64,000 bases of DNA from Liolophura sinensis (lineage: Eukaryota; Mollusca; Polyplacophora; Chitonida; Chitonidae): the NCBI RefSeq assembly GCF_032854445.1, contig NC_088300.1, positions 38,594,458 through 38,658,457 on the forward strand. Reading direction: 5' to 3'. This document shows, piece after piece, positions 38,161 through 48,611 of this stretch. The position numbers and the translations under genes are program-made. Numbering within the stretch: position 1 is the stretch's first letter; each line of letters begins with the position of its first letter. Below the pieces are notes generated by a model that made no database searches, was not told the DNA's origin, and saw only the letters and a program-made list of their open reading frames with translations.

Positions 38161-38261
38161 AGTAATGACGCCAGGCTATGGAAGGGGCCCAATATTAGTG
38201 TGACGTCACCAGTTTTTGCACGGTGGGTTTGTACCTACAGCCTGCACATCTTGCGTCAAAC
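38161..38261 (+). promoter_or_regulatory. MED29 5' UTR / proximal promoter
   Basis: About 100 bp before the MED29 start, with a perfect CRE half-palindrome context (GTGTGACGTCACCAGTTTTT contains TGACGTCA). The ATG context is TCAAACATGG, acceptable for initiation. No TATA box is seen at the expected place, so the transcription start is not fixed. Confidence 0.45.
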
Positions 38262-38402
38262 ATGGCGAATGTACAAGCAGGCCAAGGTGTTCCACAAACG
38301 ACGGGTGTGGCTCAGTCCTCTCAAATCCAACAGTCTGCTATTGACGTGGATCCAATAGCAAAGTTTCAACTGCTTCTGCCAACTCTGAAACATTCTCTTG
38401 TG
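38262..38402 (+). CDS. MED29: MED29 exon 1
   Basis: Forty-seven codons from ATG (38262) to GTG, ending at donor GTG|GTAGGG. Encodes the low-complexity Gln/Ser/Thr N-terminus and the DVDPIAKFQLLLPTLKHSLV block. Reading through into the intron meets a stop after about 12 codons, so splicing is required. Confidence 0.93.
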
Positions 38403-41400
38403 GTAGGGCTGAAGAAGATGTACATTTATTGTACATGATAGCTAAACGCCTTTGCATTCCACAACAACAACAACATACATGTAATTACAACAACAACAAC
38501 AGCGTACATCTATTTGCAATGTACATAACAGCATAGGCTTCAGGATAATGAGTCGAAGACTTAGATGCAATACAAGTTACCTACAATTGTGACTTATCTT
38601 CCCTTTATTATGATACTAGGAGTTGTCTTAGACTTTCATGACCAAATTGAAAAATAGCTTCTAAGGTTAAAGAGCTACTATAGTTGTGTAGTCTATTTTC
38701 TGACTACTGTAATTCAAACATTTTGCGCATGTTTGCAAGGTGTTTATTCAGGTATATTTTTAAGGCAATATTGGGAAAGACTATTAAAATTAACCATCTT
38801 GTGAAACCCCGAAACTGGCTAATCCATCAAATGTAGTTTTGTCTCCAAAATTAAATTAAAAATGTGCATAAATTGCACAGAAAGCTGCTCTTTCATGTGC
38901 AGAAAGTTTGAGGAATTGGTATAGAACTTACAGAAGATATTGTGGTAAGTTGTACGGCATGCTGCAGCTCTAGACATAATCAATCCATATGCACACAATG
39001 GCAGCTACAAGTCAAGTGTGAACGGGAAAGAGGTGTCAGAGATTTTGTTCGTCAAAATATTGTTAAGATACCAGGCAGAAACAAGCTGTTGATGAGGAGA
39101 GAATGACTTAAGTGCTTAGATGTATATGAAACAAGAAGATGAAGTGGATAATTTAGCATTAGCAACGTTGTTTTGAAACTCTTAATGATTTTAAAGGTAC
39201 TGATTTCTGATTAGACCTGCAGCATGCCATCAGGCCTATCACAATATCTTCTGCAATCTGAAGTCAGGAAATGCAGACTATGTTACTGCAATGTCACTAC
39301 TTTCAGCAACTATGTTTTGAACCAGGTGTTAGCTCTGTTCCACATTAATATTTTCACCCGGTTTTTCTTGGGACTAAAGTGGCTCTTTAAGTACAAGCTC
39401 AGCACAGGTAGCTGTGTATAGTAATTCAGTTAAATTAAGCATTTAGGTCTATTTTCAACAGTTTCTGATATTTACTTGCCTTAACATTTAATCACTGAAT
39501 TGAAAAATCTATGCGACCCATTCCGCAAAGCACTTGGTAGAATGAAGTGGGTCTTTAAATCTACTCTAAAACCTGTGCACCCGTGGATTTCTTGTGTTAT
39601 GTTATGATGCGGAAGTACTTAACCAACATTTGAAGGCACAGAACATACTCATATGTGCTGCATCGCAAAGGTTCCAAAGGTGAAGCTTTTCTAGTGGTGG
39701 CAGTGACGTAAGTGAGCATATAGAGTGGCGCATGTTCTGTGAGGAGTATGGGACAGGGCCATATCTTGAAAAACATTTAAGGTTGGATCCCAAACTTTAA
39801 TTGTGAATAACCATGCTGTTAATGTTACTGTGCATAAAGAAATTTGAAAAATGCAATTCAAACTGATGCTTTCTTAGTGCTTTTATGTCTGTGAATGAAA
39901 GAAATTTATATGAAAACTCATCTTTTTATTGGTGAACTATTATATTTTTGTTTAATTTACTTGTCAGTTTTAATTCAGCTTGTTTAGTTTTCCAGAGCCA
40001 AAATGACTCTAAATATGGCCGTGTGGGGGCACCCGAGTCAGAATGGCCCTATTTTCACTCTAGGCACCCGGGTTTCCCCACTTTTAAATTGAGCCATTGC
40101 TACATGAGTGAATATTTTTTGGTATTAAACAGCATTTTAACATTAGTTAACATATGATTGCAGAGTACATTAAGTATGAATTAGATATATAATGTACCAT
40201 CAACACTTTCTTGTAAGTAGGCCGTCTCTAAGGTGTGAGGTGATAGTTAGAACTCACTCAGGAAAGAACTTGAAAACTACAGAATGGGATTATCATGTTT
40301 AAGTCAAAGGTATTCTTGATAGTACTGCTTTTGCAGGAAACTCTGTGAGTTTCAAATATTAAGGGGACATACCGTCGATGTCCACAAAATTGTGCCATTA
40401 TTTTGACGTAATCATTTCAGTTTACATAAAGTTGAGACTTCCAGATGTCAGACTTTAGTGAACAAGGGAATGTTCAGTTTTATCTGGGGTTTCAACTTTG
40501 CCTATCAAGTTGCTGTATTTAGAAAGCCTGATTTTATTAGTCAGTTACCTTCCCTTGTTGTCTAGACAATGGGAAATGTTCAGCAAACTTTGAAATGTCA
40601 GTCATGGTATTATGTTGTATTTGGGCGGACTACCATGTAACTTCAATTCACCCGTACAGATTGTTGGGAATTACGAATACTTTATAAAACATAGGAATTT
40701 AAAGGAAGATTGTATTTGGTGTACTAGACTTATAATTCACTTTCAGTTCATCATTTTGTTATGTGTGCGATCCATGAGCGAATGTTGCAATGTGGGAATC
40801 TTATTTCGTTGGGTGAACAGTTTAGACCAGTGACAATTCACCTTATAATTCTCGAAATTGGCAGTTTGAAAAATATAGGCCAAGGAGGTTTAGTTAGGAG
40901 GCAAATGCAACTCACTTTTAGCTCACTTGTAAAAAGTACAGGCATAGCTTGTATGCAGTACAGGCGTACATGTTGCACTCTGAGCGTTGGGGTTGCCGTC
41001 CATTAACAGAGAAAGCAATGTTAAACACAATGTGAGCAGAGGCATCTTAAAACGTACTGCAGGTAATGAGCTCGTAGTGTGCACACATGTAGAGCACAAT
41101 AGCACAAGGGGGATATTCCATCGTTGATTGCGTGTGTACATATGAAGTATTGTAAATTACTGAATTTCTGACTTAGTGTATTGTGTATTAGAATCACTGT
41201 TACCTTAATTTCCCAACCTTTTTGCATATGAAAGATCAACTTCAAGTGGAATTTATGAACCTTTTTCATTTGATTTTGAAGACAAAACTACATTGGTTGG
41301 GTTGGCTGATTTCAGGGCTTCACAGAAATTATAATTTTATCAGTTTACACAGAATAATGCCTTCAGAATAGGATTTAAAATATACTTTGCAAACATGCAA

Positions 41401-44400
41401 AAAGGCTGAAGAATTTACATTAACAAAAATTTCTATCATCATTATATCCCTTTAAAGCATGGTGTTTGAGCATTGTCAAGATAAACTCATCTATACCTTG
41501 TATCTACATTTTTTTGACAGAACTTGATGAAGATTTCTAGCCAAGTGTTGCAACAGAACGGTTTTACAGATGGAGGCAGGTAGGTCACTGAGTATGTAAC
41601 ATTGGCCAAGATGAAGTGAGGCCATCATTCTGAAAGATGTTCATTGGATGTGACCTGACGGGCCCTTGTATTTAGGGTCCAGTTTTTAATTTCTTTATAG
41701 AATGTTAATTTCTTTTTCCTTTTTCATTACCAGGAAGAAAAACATATGGCATAAAACTCCAGGCAAGTAAATATTGTGAATTGCTTGTGTTGCTGATCCT
41801 TTAAATCAGGTCATTCAAGGAAACTGCCTGTATGAATTTCTTAAGATATTATATCCCACAAGATTAATGCTGTGTTATATGCTTGTTCTATTTCTGATTT
41901 GTAGGGGTAAATTAAGTGAGAGCCCATCCCCTCAACAGAAATTTGAGAAGAGCCTTGAGGAGTTTTATTCCATCTGTGATCAGATTGAAGTCAACTTGGT
42001 ATGTCCGGTCTAGTCTACACATCATTGCTCACTATGACTCATATGACTCACTATATGAATATAGCTTTCCCAATCACTCTGCAAAATCCCATGATTGTGT
42101 CTGGTTGTGATTCTTGTTAATTGGACACAGGTGGGGAGAGGGGAATGGGTGGGGGTGGGGTGTTTGGGCAGATGGGTTGTTAGAGCGCGTTCATGAGATT
42201 GTGCATACAAGTGACAAAACAAGCAAACACGCCCCACGCTTCACTGAATAACTAAAAGTTAGCTCTTGTACCATTTCTGTATAGCTACTGCTAGAATGCA
42301 TATCATGTTTGGCCTGCGAGAGTAAGTCCCAGCAAAACAGGTAAATCGTCGTCAGACAGTGGACCAGTATCAAATAGACGTTCAGTGGTAAGTGTGCACA
42401 TCTCTTTCACAACATGTCCAAAGGACGTCTGTGTTTAGTCTAAAGTAAATAAATACCCACATGCCTTGTAGATTCTAATTCACAAATATAAATACAACAC
42501 TTCACTGCTCCAACTTACCAGCAGCTCATGCTGGCTTCCTCTCTCTATGTAAGTGGGAAGGTGTGCCAGCAACTTCCGGATGGTCGTGGGGTTCCTTTGC
42601 CCGTTTTCCTCCCACCATAATGCTGGTCACTGTCGTAAAAATGAATCCAGTTTACTGGATTAGGTTCATCTTTACAGGTTTGCTTTGGTTGAAGTAAGAA
42701 AGTTCATTTTCACCCAGTTTGTTTTCATCTGAGCTGATTACACCTTTCCTGTTCATGCTCTGATGATCTAACAATAGCATACATTGTATGGAAATTTGAG
42801 GAAGGAGGTGTCAAACTAAAACTGATTGTGTATTAAGATATAAATGGATGAGTTATCTTTGATATCACGGCTAATTGCAATCTTTCGTACAGCTCTGGGT
42901 TTAGTTTCAACATCAATCACAGCTGTGGGCAGATTCGACCACCTGGGTTTTGGTAATTGTTTTTAATATTTCTCATGGTAAATGGATTAGTGTGTTGTGA
43001 AAATTACTAAAATACACCCACATTACTTTTCATGGTTTTACTGAAATAGTTAAGTAATCTTCGAGCCTCTCTGTCAGTGGGGGCCTCAGTGGCTCATTTG
43101 GTTAGCGCGCTAGCGCAGCGTAGTGACCCAGGGGCCTCTCACCAATGTGGTCGCTTTGAGTGCAGCTCATGCTGGCTTCCTCTCCGGGCTTACGTGGGAA
43201 GGTCTGCCTGCAACCTGCGGATAGTCGGGGGTTTCCCCCGAGCTCTGTCGGGTTTCCACCCACCATAATGCTGGTCGCCGTCGGATAAGTGAAATATTCT
43301 TGAGTATGGCATAAATGAAATAAATGAAATAAATCTCTGTCAGTGCTCCCATTAGCCATATAAACCTCTGTAAAGTTCAGTGGAATGGGTGGGTAGGAGT
43401 CAGGTTGGTTAATCATCTCATATTGTCGTCAACTTCGACTGTACGAAAGTAATAAAAGGGAGAAATATCACATTGTTTACCTTAATTTACCTCACAAGCC
43501 AAAAAAAAAAAAAAAAAAATGGGGTTGTTACACACAACCAACAACTTTTTAATGATAGTGTAGATGGACTAGAGGTGGTATAAACACTAGTTCCCCAGTC
43601 CATGCCCGGGGAGTTTACCCCATGTGGGAAGAGCCAGTAGCCAGACCGTCACTTAGGATTACTGTGCAGCTGTGGTGGGGGAGTGGGGGGGGGGGGGGCT
43701 GATAATCAAATAAGGTAATGAGCTCGTAGTGTACACACATGTAGAGCACAATAGCACAAGGGGGATATTCCATTGTTGATTGCTTGTGTACATATTAAGT
43801 ATTGTAAATTACTGAATTTCTGACTTAGTGTACTGTGTATTAGAATCACTGTTACCTTAATTCCCCAACCTTTTGGCATATGAAAGATCAACTTTCAGTG
43901 GAATTTATGAATCTTTTTCACTCCCTGTCATCTCTACAGGCAACTCAAATGGGCGAAACTTTATGGCTAGAAATTATCGGCTAAACTATACGTGAAATAA
44001 TGGTACTTCCAGTGTACATGTACCTGAGGGTACAGCATGGCTGAGGTAAGGCATACAGGCACAATTAAAATGAAAGCATATCTTTAAAGTGATGTGGGGT
44101 GCTATGTGGAGGTGCATAATGATTCGGGATCCTCTTTCTAATGCAGTCGAAGTGAGTTTTAAGTCCACCTCATGCTGGCGTTCTCTGTGGTCGTACAAGG
44201 GAACACGTTAGCTGGCAGACTAGTCCTTCATTTGTACATTAAACATCTTCCTAAAAGTCAAATAAATATCTAAAGCCACTTTTTCATTTATTTCCAGAGG
44301 CTTGCTTTGGAGACACACTGTGAGATAGCAGACAGTGTTAAAAACACCCCAGTGCCACTGCATGGACAGAAGCTAGACTCGACTGTATCACACGATGGAC

Positions 44401-44519
44401 AGACCTCTCAGTCTGGCCTTTATTCACAGTACCTGACTATTGTCCAAGCTCAGATCAACTGTGCCAAGGAACTTCATGAAATGCTTACAGAAAGTGCCAG
44501 AAAATTGGGGGAAAGTTGA
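38262..44519 (+). CDS. MED29: Mediator complex subunit 29 (Intersex), complete in four exons
   Basis: Exons 38262-38402, 41521-41579, 41905-41998 and 44298-44519 join in frame to 171 codons plus TGA; the human protein is about 200 residues. MED29 is a metazoan tail-module subunit of Mediator, which links transcription factors to RNA polymerase II in the nucleus; Drosophila Intersex works with Doublesex in female differentiation. Visible family features: a Gln-rich N-terminus (residues 5-24), the DPIAKFQLLLPTLKHSL block (30-46), LMKISSQVLQQN (49-60), FEKSLEEFYSICDQIEVNL (80-98) and the C-terminal YSQYLTIVQAQINCAKELHE (140-159). All introns are GT-AG with matching phases (0, 2, 0). The gene is about 6.8 kb from PTK7, in the opposite direction. 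Introns contain a SINE, SINE fragments and a duplicated 210-bp segment, but the reading frame is intact. Confidence 0.95.
38460..38501 (+). repeat. Two (ACA)n microsatellite tracts
   Basis: Five ACA repeats, 13 intervening bases, then another five, in MED29 intron 1. Confidence 0.9.
41060..41270 (+). repeat. 210-bp duplicated segment, copy 1 (MED29 intron 1)
   Basis: Starts AGGTAATGAGCTCGTAGTGT and ends ATTTATGAACCTTTTTCA. It is about 95% identical by eye to 43713-43921 in the same orientation. It lies about 250 bp before exon 2. Not recognised as a known element. Confidence 0.93.
41521..41579 (+). CDS. MED29: MED29 exon 2
   Basis: A 59-bp exon (AACTTGATGAAGATTTCTAG ...) after acceptor TTTTTTTGACAG, ending GGCAG|GTAGGT. 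Encodes NLMKISSQVLQQNGFTDGG and two bases of the next codon. With exon 1 it recreates the SL-x-x-LMK motif of the family. Confidence 0.93.
41905..41998 (+). CDS. MED29: MED29 exon 3
   Basis: A 94-bp exon after TTTCTGATTTGTAG, ending AACTTG|GTATGT. It completes codon 67 (AG|G) and encodes the most conserved block, FEKSLEEFYSICDQIEVNL. Confidence 0.94.
42519..42644 (+). mobile_element. SINE fragment (middle part)
   Basis: CAGCTCATGCTGGCTTCCTC, AAGTGGGAAGGTGTGCCAGC and TCCTCCCACCATAATGCTGG match the core of the 43080 SINE. The tRNA-like head and the tail are absent; diverged and old. In MED29 intron 3. Confidence 0.82.
43080..43333 (+). mobile_element. Full-length tRNA-derived SINE with perfect 12-bp target-site duplication
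   Basis: The head starts GGGGCCTCAGTGGCTCATTT and contains a pol III A-box-like TGGCTCATTTGGTTAGC (43090-43106), with a degenerate B-box-like GGTCGCTTTGAGTGC further on. The body has CTCATGCTGGCTTCCTCTCC, TACGTGGGAAGGTCTGCC, CACCATAATGCTGGTCGCCG and AAATATTCTTGAGTATGGCA. The tail is a few AAATGAAAT repeats. The direct repeat TCTCTGTCAGTG flanks it exactly (43068-43079 and 43334-43345). The perfect duplication means a fairly recent insertion, in MED29 intron 3 in the sense direction. Confidence 0.94.
43501..43519 (+). repeat. Poly-A tract (A19)
   Basis: Nineteen A residues in MED29 intron 3. No retroelement body is recognised immediately upstream. Confidence 0.9.
43713..43921 (+). repeat. 210-bp duplicated segment, copy 2 (MED29 intron 3)
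   Basis: Second copy of the segment at 41060, about ten substitutions different. The homology ends abruptly on both sides (after TTTTTCA on the right). No target-site duplication is visible. Confidence 0.93.
44138..44222 (+). mobile_element. Diverged SINE fragment
   Basis: GCAGTCGAAGTGAG, CCACCTCATGCTGGCGTTCT and GTCGTACAAGGGAACACG resemble the B-box-to-core part of the 43080 SINE, with many substitutions. Confidence 0.55.
44298..44519 (+). CDS. MED29: MED29 exon 4 (terminal)
   Basis: Starts after TTATTTCCAG with RLALETHCE and ends at TGA (44517-44519). Encodes 73 residues including the conserved C-terminal YLTIVQAQINCAKELHEML helix. The 3' UTR follows, but no polyadenylation site could be fixed. 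A minisatellite starts 300 bp downstream. Confidence 0.94.
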   Translation, partial: RLALETHCEIADSVKNTPVPLHGQKLDSTVSHDGQTSQSGLYSQYLTIVQAQINCAKELHEMLTESARKLGES

Positions 44520-44818
44520 AGAGTGCCATTCTAAAGGTGTGCTTTCTCTAACATGAAACCTGTCAGATACGGTGTAGTTGGCATGGTCATACCAGCAAGT
44601 GGATGTCCGACAAAGAAGACTGGAGATGAAGCAGACAGGAGTCAATGCTTAAAACAGGATGAAAGACAGATTGAGGAGGCTGTTGTCCCTTAAATTCATG
44701 CAAATTTCGTCTTGTTAGCACATCAAAAGACTGTGTCTTGTCCAGGACCCACTCTTTAGTGGCGCTATAGCTACTGTGTTATTGAAACCAGTTTAGACAA
44801 GGACTGTTAATCTTTGTT

Positions 44819-46088
44819 GGCCTACTTTGTCAGTAATAGATGTATCTGTCAGTCTTATATGCCTGCTTTGTCAGTAATGCATGTAGCTCAGTGTTGTATA
44901 CCTACTTTGTCAGTAATGCATGTAGCTCAGTGTTGTATTCCTACTTTGTCAGTAATGCATGTAGCTCAGTGTTGTATACCTACCTTGTCAGTAATGCATG
45001 TAGCACAGTGTTGTATTCCTACTTTGTCAGTAATGCATGTAGCTCCGTCTTGTATGCCTACTTGTCATTAATGCATATAGCTCAGTCCTGTATGCCTACT
45101 TTGTCAGTAATGCTCTGTCTTATATGCCTACTTTGTCAGTAATACCTGTAGCTCTCAGTCTTGTATGCCTACTTTGTCAGTAATGCATATAGCTCAGTCT
45201 TGTATGCCTACATTGCCATTAATACCTGTAGCTCTCTGTCTTATATGCCTACTTTGTCAGTAATACCTGTAGCTCTCAGTCTTGTAGGCCTACTTTGTCA
45301 GTAATGCATATAGCTCAGTCTTGTATGCCTACATTGCCATTAATACCTGTAGCTCTCTGTCTTATATGCCTACTTTGTCAGTAACACCTGTAGCTCTCAG
45401 TCTTGTATGCCTACTTTGTCAGTAATGCATATAGCTCAGTCTTGTATGCCTACATTGTCATTAATACCTGTAGCTGTCTGTCTTATATGCCTACTTTGTC
45501 AGTAATACCTGTAGCTCTCAGTCTTGTAGGCCTACTTTGTCAGTAATGCATATAGCTCAGTCTTGTATGCCTACATTGCCATTAATACCTGTAGCTGTCT
45601 GTCTTATATACCTACTTTGTCAGTAATACCTGTAGCTCACAGTCTTGTATGCCTACTTTGTCAGTAATGCATATAGCTCAGTCTTGTATGCCTACGTTGC
45701 CATTAATACCTGTAGCTGTCTGTCTTATATGCCTACTTTGTCAGTAATACCTGTAGCTCTCAGTCTTATATGTCTATTTTGTCAGTAATGCATGTAGCTC
45801 TCAGTCTTGTAGGCATACTTTGTCAGTAATGCATATAGCTCAGTCTTGTATGCCTACATTGCCATTAATACCTGTAGCTCTCTGTCTTATATGCCTACTT
45901 TGTCAGTAATGCATATAGCTCAGTCTTGTATGCCTACATTGCCATTAATACCTGTAGCTCTCTGTCTTACATGCCTACTTTGTCAGTAATACCTGTAGCT
46001 CTCTGTGTTAGATGTCTGTTTTGTCAGTAATGCATGTAGCTCTCAGTCTTGTATGCCTACTTTGTCATTAATACATGTACCTGTCACT
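44819..46088 (+). repeat. 39-41 bp minisatellite, about 32 copies, just downstream of MED29
   Basis: Units read CCTACTTTGTCAGTAATGCA then TATAGCTCAGTCTTGTATG (39 bp), alternating with a 41-bp version carrying AATACCTGTAGCTCTCAG and a third version with ACATTGCCATTAATACC. The three versions recur in fixed order (about 120-bp higher-order period) through 45.1-45.9 kb. It begins 300 bp after the MED29 stop, so could be transcribed in the 3' UTR. Short open frames in it are repeat artefacts. Confidence 0.95.
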
Positions 46089-46755
46089 CATCCAAAATAC
46101 ACTTAGTGGTTTTCACTTTCATTGTATAGATGACACGGGAAAAAAGATGTTTTTTCCATCTTTGGTATGGTTTAAAGCATTTTGAAATCAGAATGAAAAC
46201 ATATGATGAACAGTTGTTCTGTACAAATGCCCATTGTCTTTCATATGACGTAGAGGTTGTCCAGTATGTGTATGTCATGTTAAAAAATCTTCCCTCAGGA
46301 GAACAAGCATCACTGTGTCAATTTGTGTGCTCCCATTGGGAGTGAGCAATGACTTGGGCTATCATTAAAAAGTTGTCTGTTGTGAGTAACAAGCCATTCT
46401 GATATTTGCCAATTCGTAAAGTTCAAAGTATTACTGGACACTTAAACTGTCATACTGTATTTAAAGACAAGACAAGACACATTCTGATAGCTTTTCCAGA
46501 GAAAAAATCTGAACTGAAAGCTATATGCATAGCTATGAGCACTCAGGTTCTTGGCAAGGAGCAGGAGGTGATAATCGAACTAAATTTTGCAAAATACTGA
46601 TTTTTGCCGTTTCATAAAATACTACGGCAGGACATTGACACTGTCATATCTGAAGACTAGATGCATGTTGATTACTTTTCCAGAAAGAACGTTTTCCTAA
46701 AAGCTGTACTTTTTGTACTAAACTTAGCTTCAATGCTTATCTCTCCAGAGTAGAT
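46089..46755. other. Intergenic DNA with a diverged direct repeat
   Basis: Two related segments, about 46430-46540 (CACTTAAACTGTCATACTGT ... GATAGCTTTTCCAGAGAAAA) and 46628-46720 (GACATTGACACTGTCATATC ... GATTACTTTTCCAGAAAGAA), look like an old tandem duplication of about 190 bp. Open frames of 64-71 codons have no recognisable domain. Confidence 0.5.
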
Positions 46756-46982
46756 CCTCTTTGTTTTCACGTCCAGTGGTTCAGGCACGTGATAACATAG
46801 GCTGCTAATGATTGACTCGGAGCAGCAAAAGTATGAATTTTTCATTTTTTTATGTTAAAATCTTTTTTTATACATACCTCACCTGGGTTAAACGGTCTTT
46901 GCTTTCACGTCCAGTATTATAGTCACGTGACCAAAGAGTGTGCTGATGAGAGCAACTTAGACATCACAGCAAAACTATGAAT
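46756..46982 (+). promoter_or_regulatory. Duplicated module, each copy with a CACGTG E-box
   Basis: Two copies, 46756-46835 and 46893-46982, share TTTTCACGTCCAGT and a CACGTG 16-22 bp later (46786-46791, and 46924-46929 within the perfect palindrome GTCACGTGAC). The second has the sequence bound by bHLH-ZIP factors of the USF/MiT type. Whether these act as regulatory sites is inference. Confidence 0.5.
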
Positions 46983-47527
46983 ACCAATAAATACATTTGT
47001 TTATTGAAGTTTTTTAGTATGTGGTGAATTTTATTGTTGTTTTTTGAGGTAAGAAAGATATTATAGTGGTAATATGCAAGTACTGAGACTACTTTTGAAT
47101 TTGAATTTAAATTTAAATTCCCCAATGTCCCTTTTATGACACCATAGCGGACTCAAAAATTACCCAACAGAAAAAGGAATGGTTCAAATCCTTGAAGAAA
47201 AAAAAAACAATAGAAAGAAAACTGAACCGGATATTAGGCAATTGACAAAATTGCTTTCATGACCTCTTGCATGGGATTGTCAATGAGTAATGTCAATAGC
47301 AGTGGTAAACTGTAGGCCTACTTAACCGGGAAATCAGGTCAAAGGATGGCTTATCTTTACTGATGCGCGGAGACCAGTGCAATGTACAATACCTAAATCC
47401 CATTATATACGGTATCAGCCCGTAGGAAGACTTTTACGCATGTTTTACAACTATTGCCGCTGCCCTTTGATGGATGATTCTTCAGAAAATGCCAGTCAAA
47501 CTTGGAAATAATTTTCGAGCCACTCCT

Positions 47528-47670
47528 CACGTGACGCAACGTCTAACTCATTGACCCATTGGTGCGTTAATCATATGACGTCATCTAAAATTGTGTCATA
47601 ACTTTACTGGAGTATCCGAGGCTATATAACAGCTCAACACGCCAAGGTGTATGTAGAAACCTTCTCAGTC
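47528..47670 (+). promoter_or_regulatory. Candidate pol II promoter: E-box, inverted CCAAT, CRE and TATA box
   Basis: In order: CACGTG (47528-47533, within CTCACGTGAC), ATTGG (inverted CCAAT, near 47558), TGACGTCA (47576-47583) and TATATAA (47623-47629). A TCAGTC initiator-like sequence is at 47665-47670, rather far (44 bp) from the TATA box. A good donor, AAGG|GTAAGA, follows at 47760. The arrangement reads as the promoter and first non-coding exon of a plus-strand transcript, but no gene is identified. Confidence 0.4.
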
Positions 47671-48208
47671 GTACATCAGCCATATAATGATTATAGTACA
47701 TGGTGTAATATTTTCTTGACATCATGTTGTAGGCCTAATAGCCTGTTGGTGTTATAAGGGTAAGAGTTGTACGCCTTACCGTTTCGTGCGTGTGCCGCTC
47801 TTTACAATCGCTTTATCTCACTGCCAACACAAGACAAGCTTGACCTTTGGAGCCTAGGCTTCGCTTCATCACTAATATTTTCACCCACAACTACAATAAG
47901 CATTCCTCAATAAAACTGATCCATGTGTTAGGTAGAATCATGTGCATACTTTAGATAAAGACAATGCATTTGTATCGAGTATTATCAAGAACAAATGTTG
48001 AAACCGATCAAAATTTGCTAGTGGTGACAGTTACGTAAAGCAAACCTACAGAGCGACGCATTAGCAGTAAAGAGAATAAATTTTGTTTCGGCTCAGTCTC
48101 ATGACTAGTGTCCTCATGCAGACCTATTTATTCAGCATTGGTCATTACATTGTTTCAGGTGTTGGTTAGGATCGTCTAAGTGACCAGTTAGGTCCGTTCT
48201 TGGAGGAA

Positions 48209-48343
48209 ATGTCACCAAATAATAAAGACATCTTCATGGCTGCTGTGCATGGTCAAGTTTATTCAGCGACAGTGACACATGAAAAAAGTGACCAGGGGTG
48301 GGTACCTCATGGAACCTGTATAATGACAGAACAATGTAGTTAG
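48209..48343 (+). CDS. Possible short exon or ORF with EVH1-like N-terminal pattern (low confidence)
   Basis: A 44-codon frame from ATG (GAGGAAATGTCACC) to TAG, preceded in frame by a further 13 codons back to a stop. An acceptor-like CATTGTTTCAG lies about 50 bp upstream. The stretch YSATVTHEKSDQGWVPHGT (residues 18-36) has the spacing of the first strands of EVH1 domains (A-T-V, eight residues, W-[LV]-P-x-G), as in Ena/VASP or Spred proteins. It follows the candidate promoter at 47.5 kb on the same strand. No good donor follows, and the remainder of such a gene is not seen. It may well be chance. Confidence 0.12.
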   Translation: MSPNNKDIFMAAVHGQVYSATVTHEKSDQGWVPHGTCIMTEQCS

Positions 48344-48611
48344 TTCTCTGCAAAAACAATCCACCTAGAACGCAGAACCTATCAATATACCCAATGTATC
48401 AATGTAACTTTATCGGGAGCTATTAAAAGCAATTAACAATTATACGTCAATCACCTGAGTACAACATAGTGGCTATCCGAAAAAAACATTCACACACAAT
48501 ATGACGCAGTATTTTGGCATACTGTAAAATGAATGACAAGGATTATCAAAAACATAATTCACTTCGAACCTTATTACCTTAAAGCCATTAGCTTACTGGT
48601 GGCACATCTCA

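Noticed and set aside
44814-45142. 85-100 codon repetitive frames
   Set aside because: Translation of the 39-bp minisatellite (13 codons), lost as soon as 41-bp units appear.
46130-46600. Two 64-71 codon plus-strand frames downstream of MED29
   Set aside because: No domain, composition of intergenic DNA, and they overlap an old non-coding duplication.
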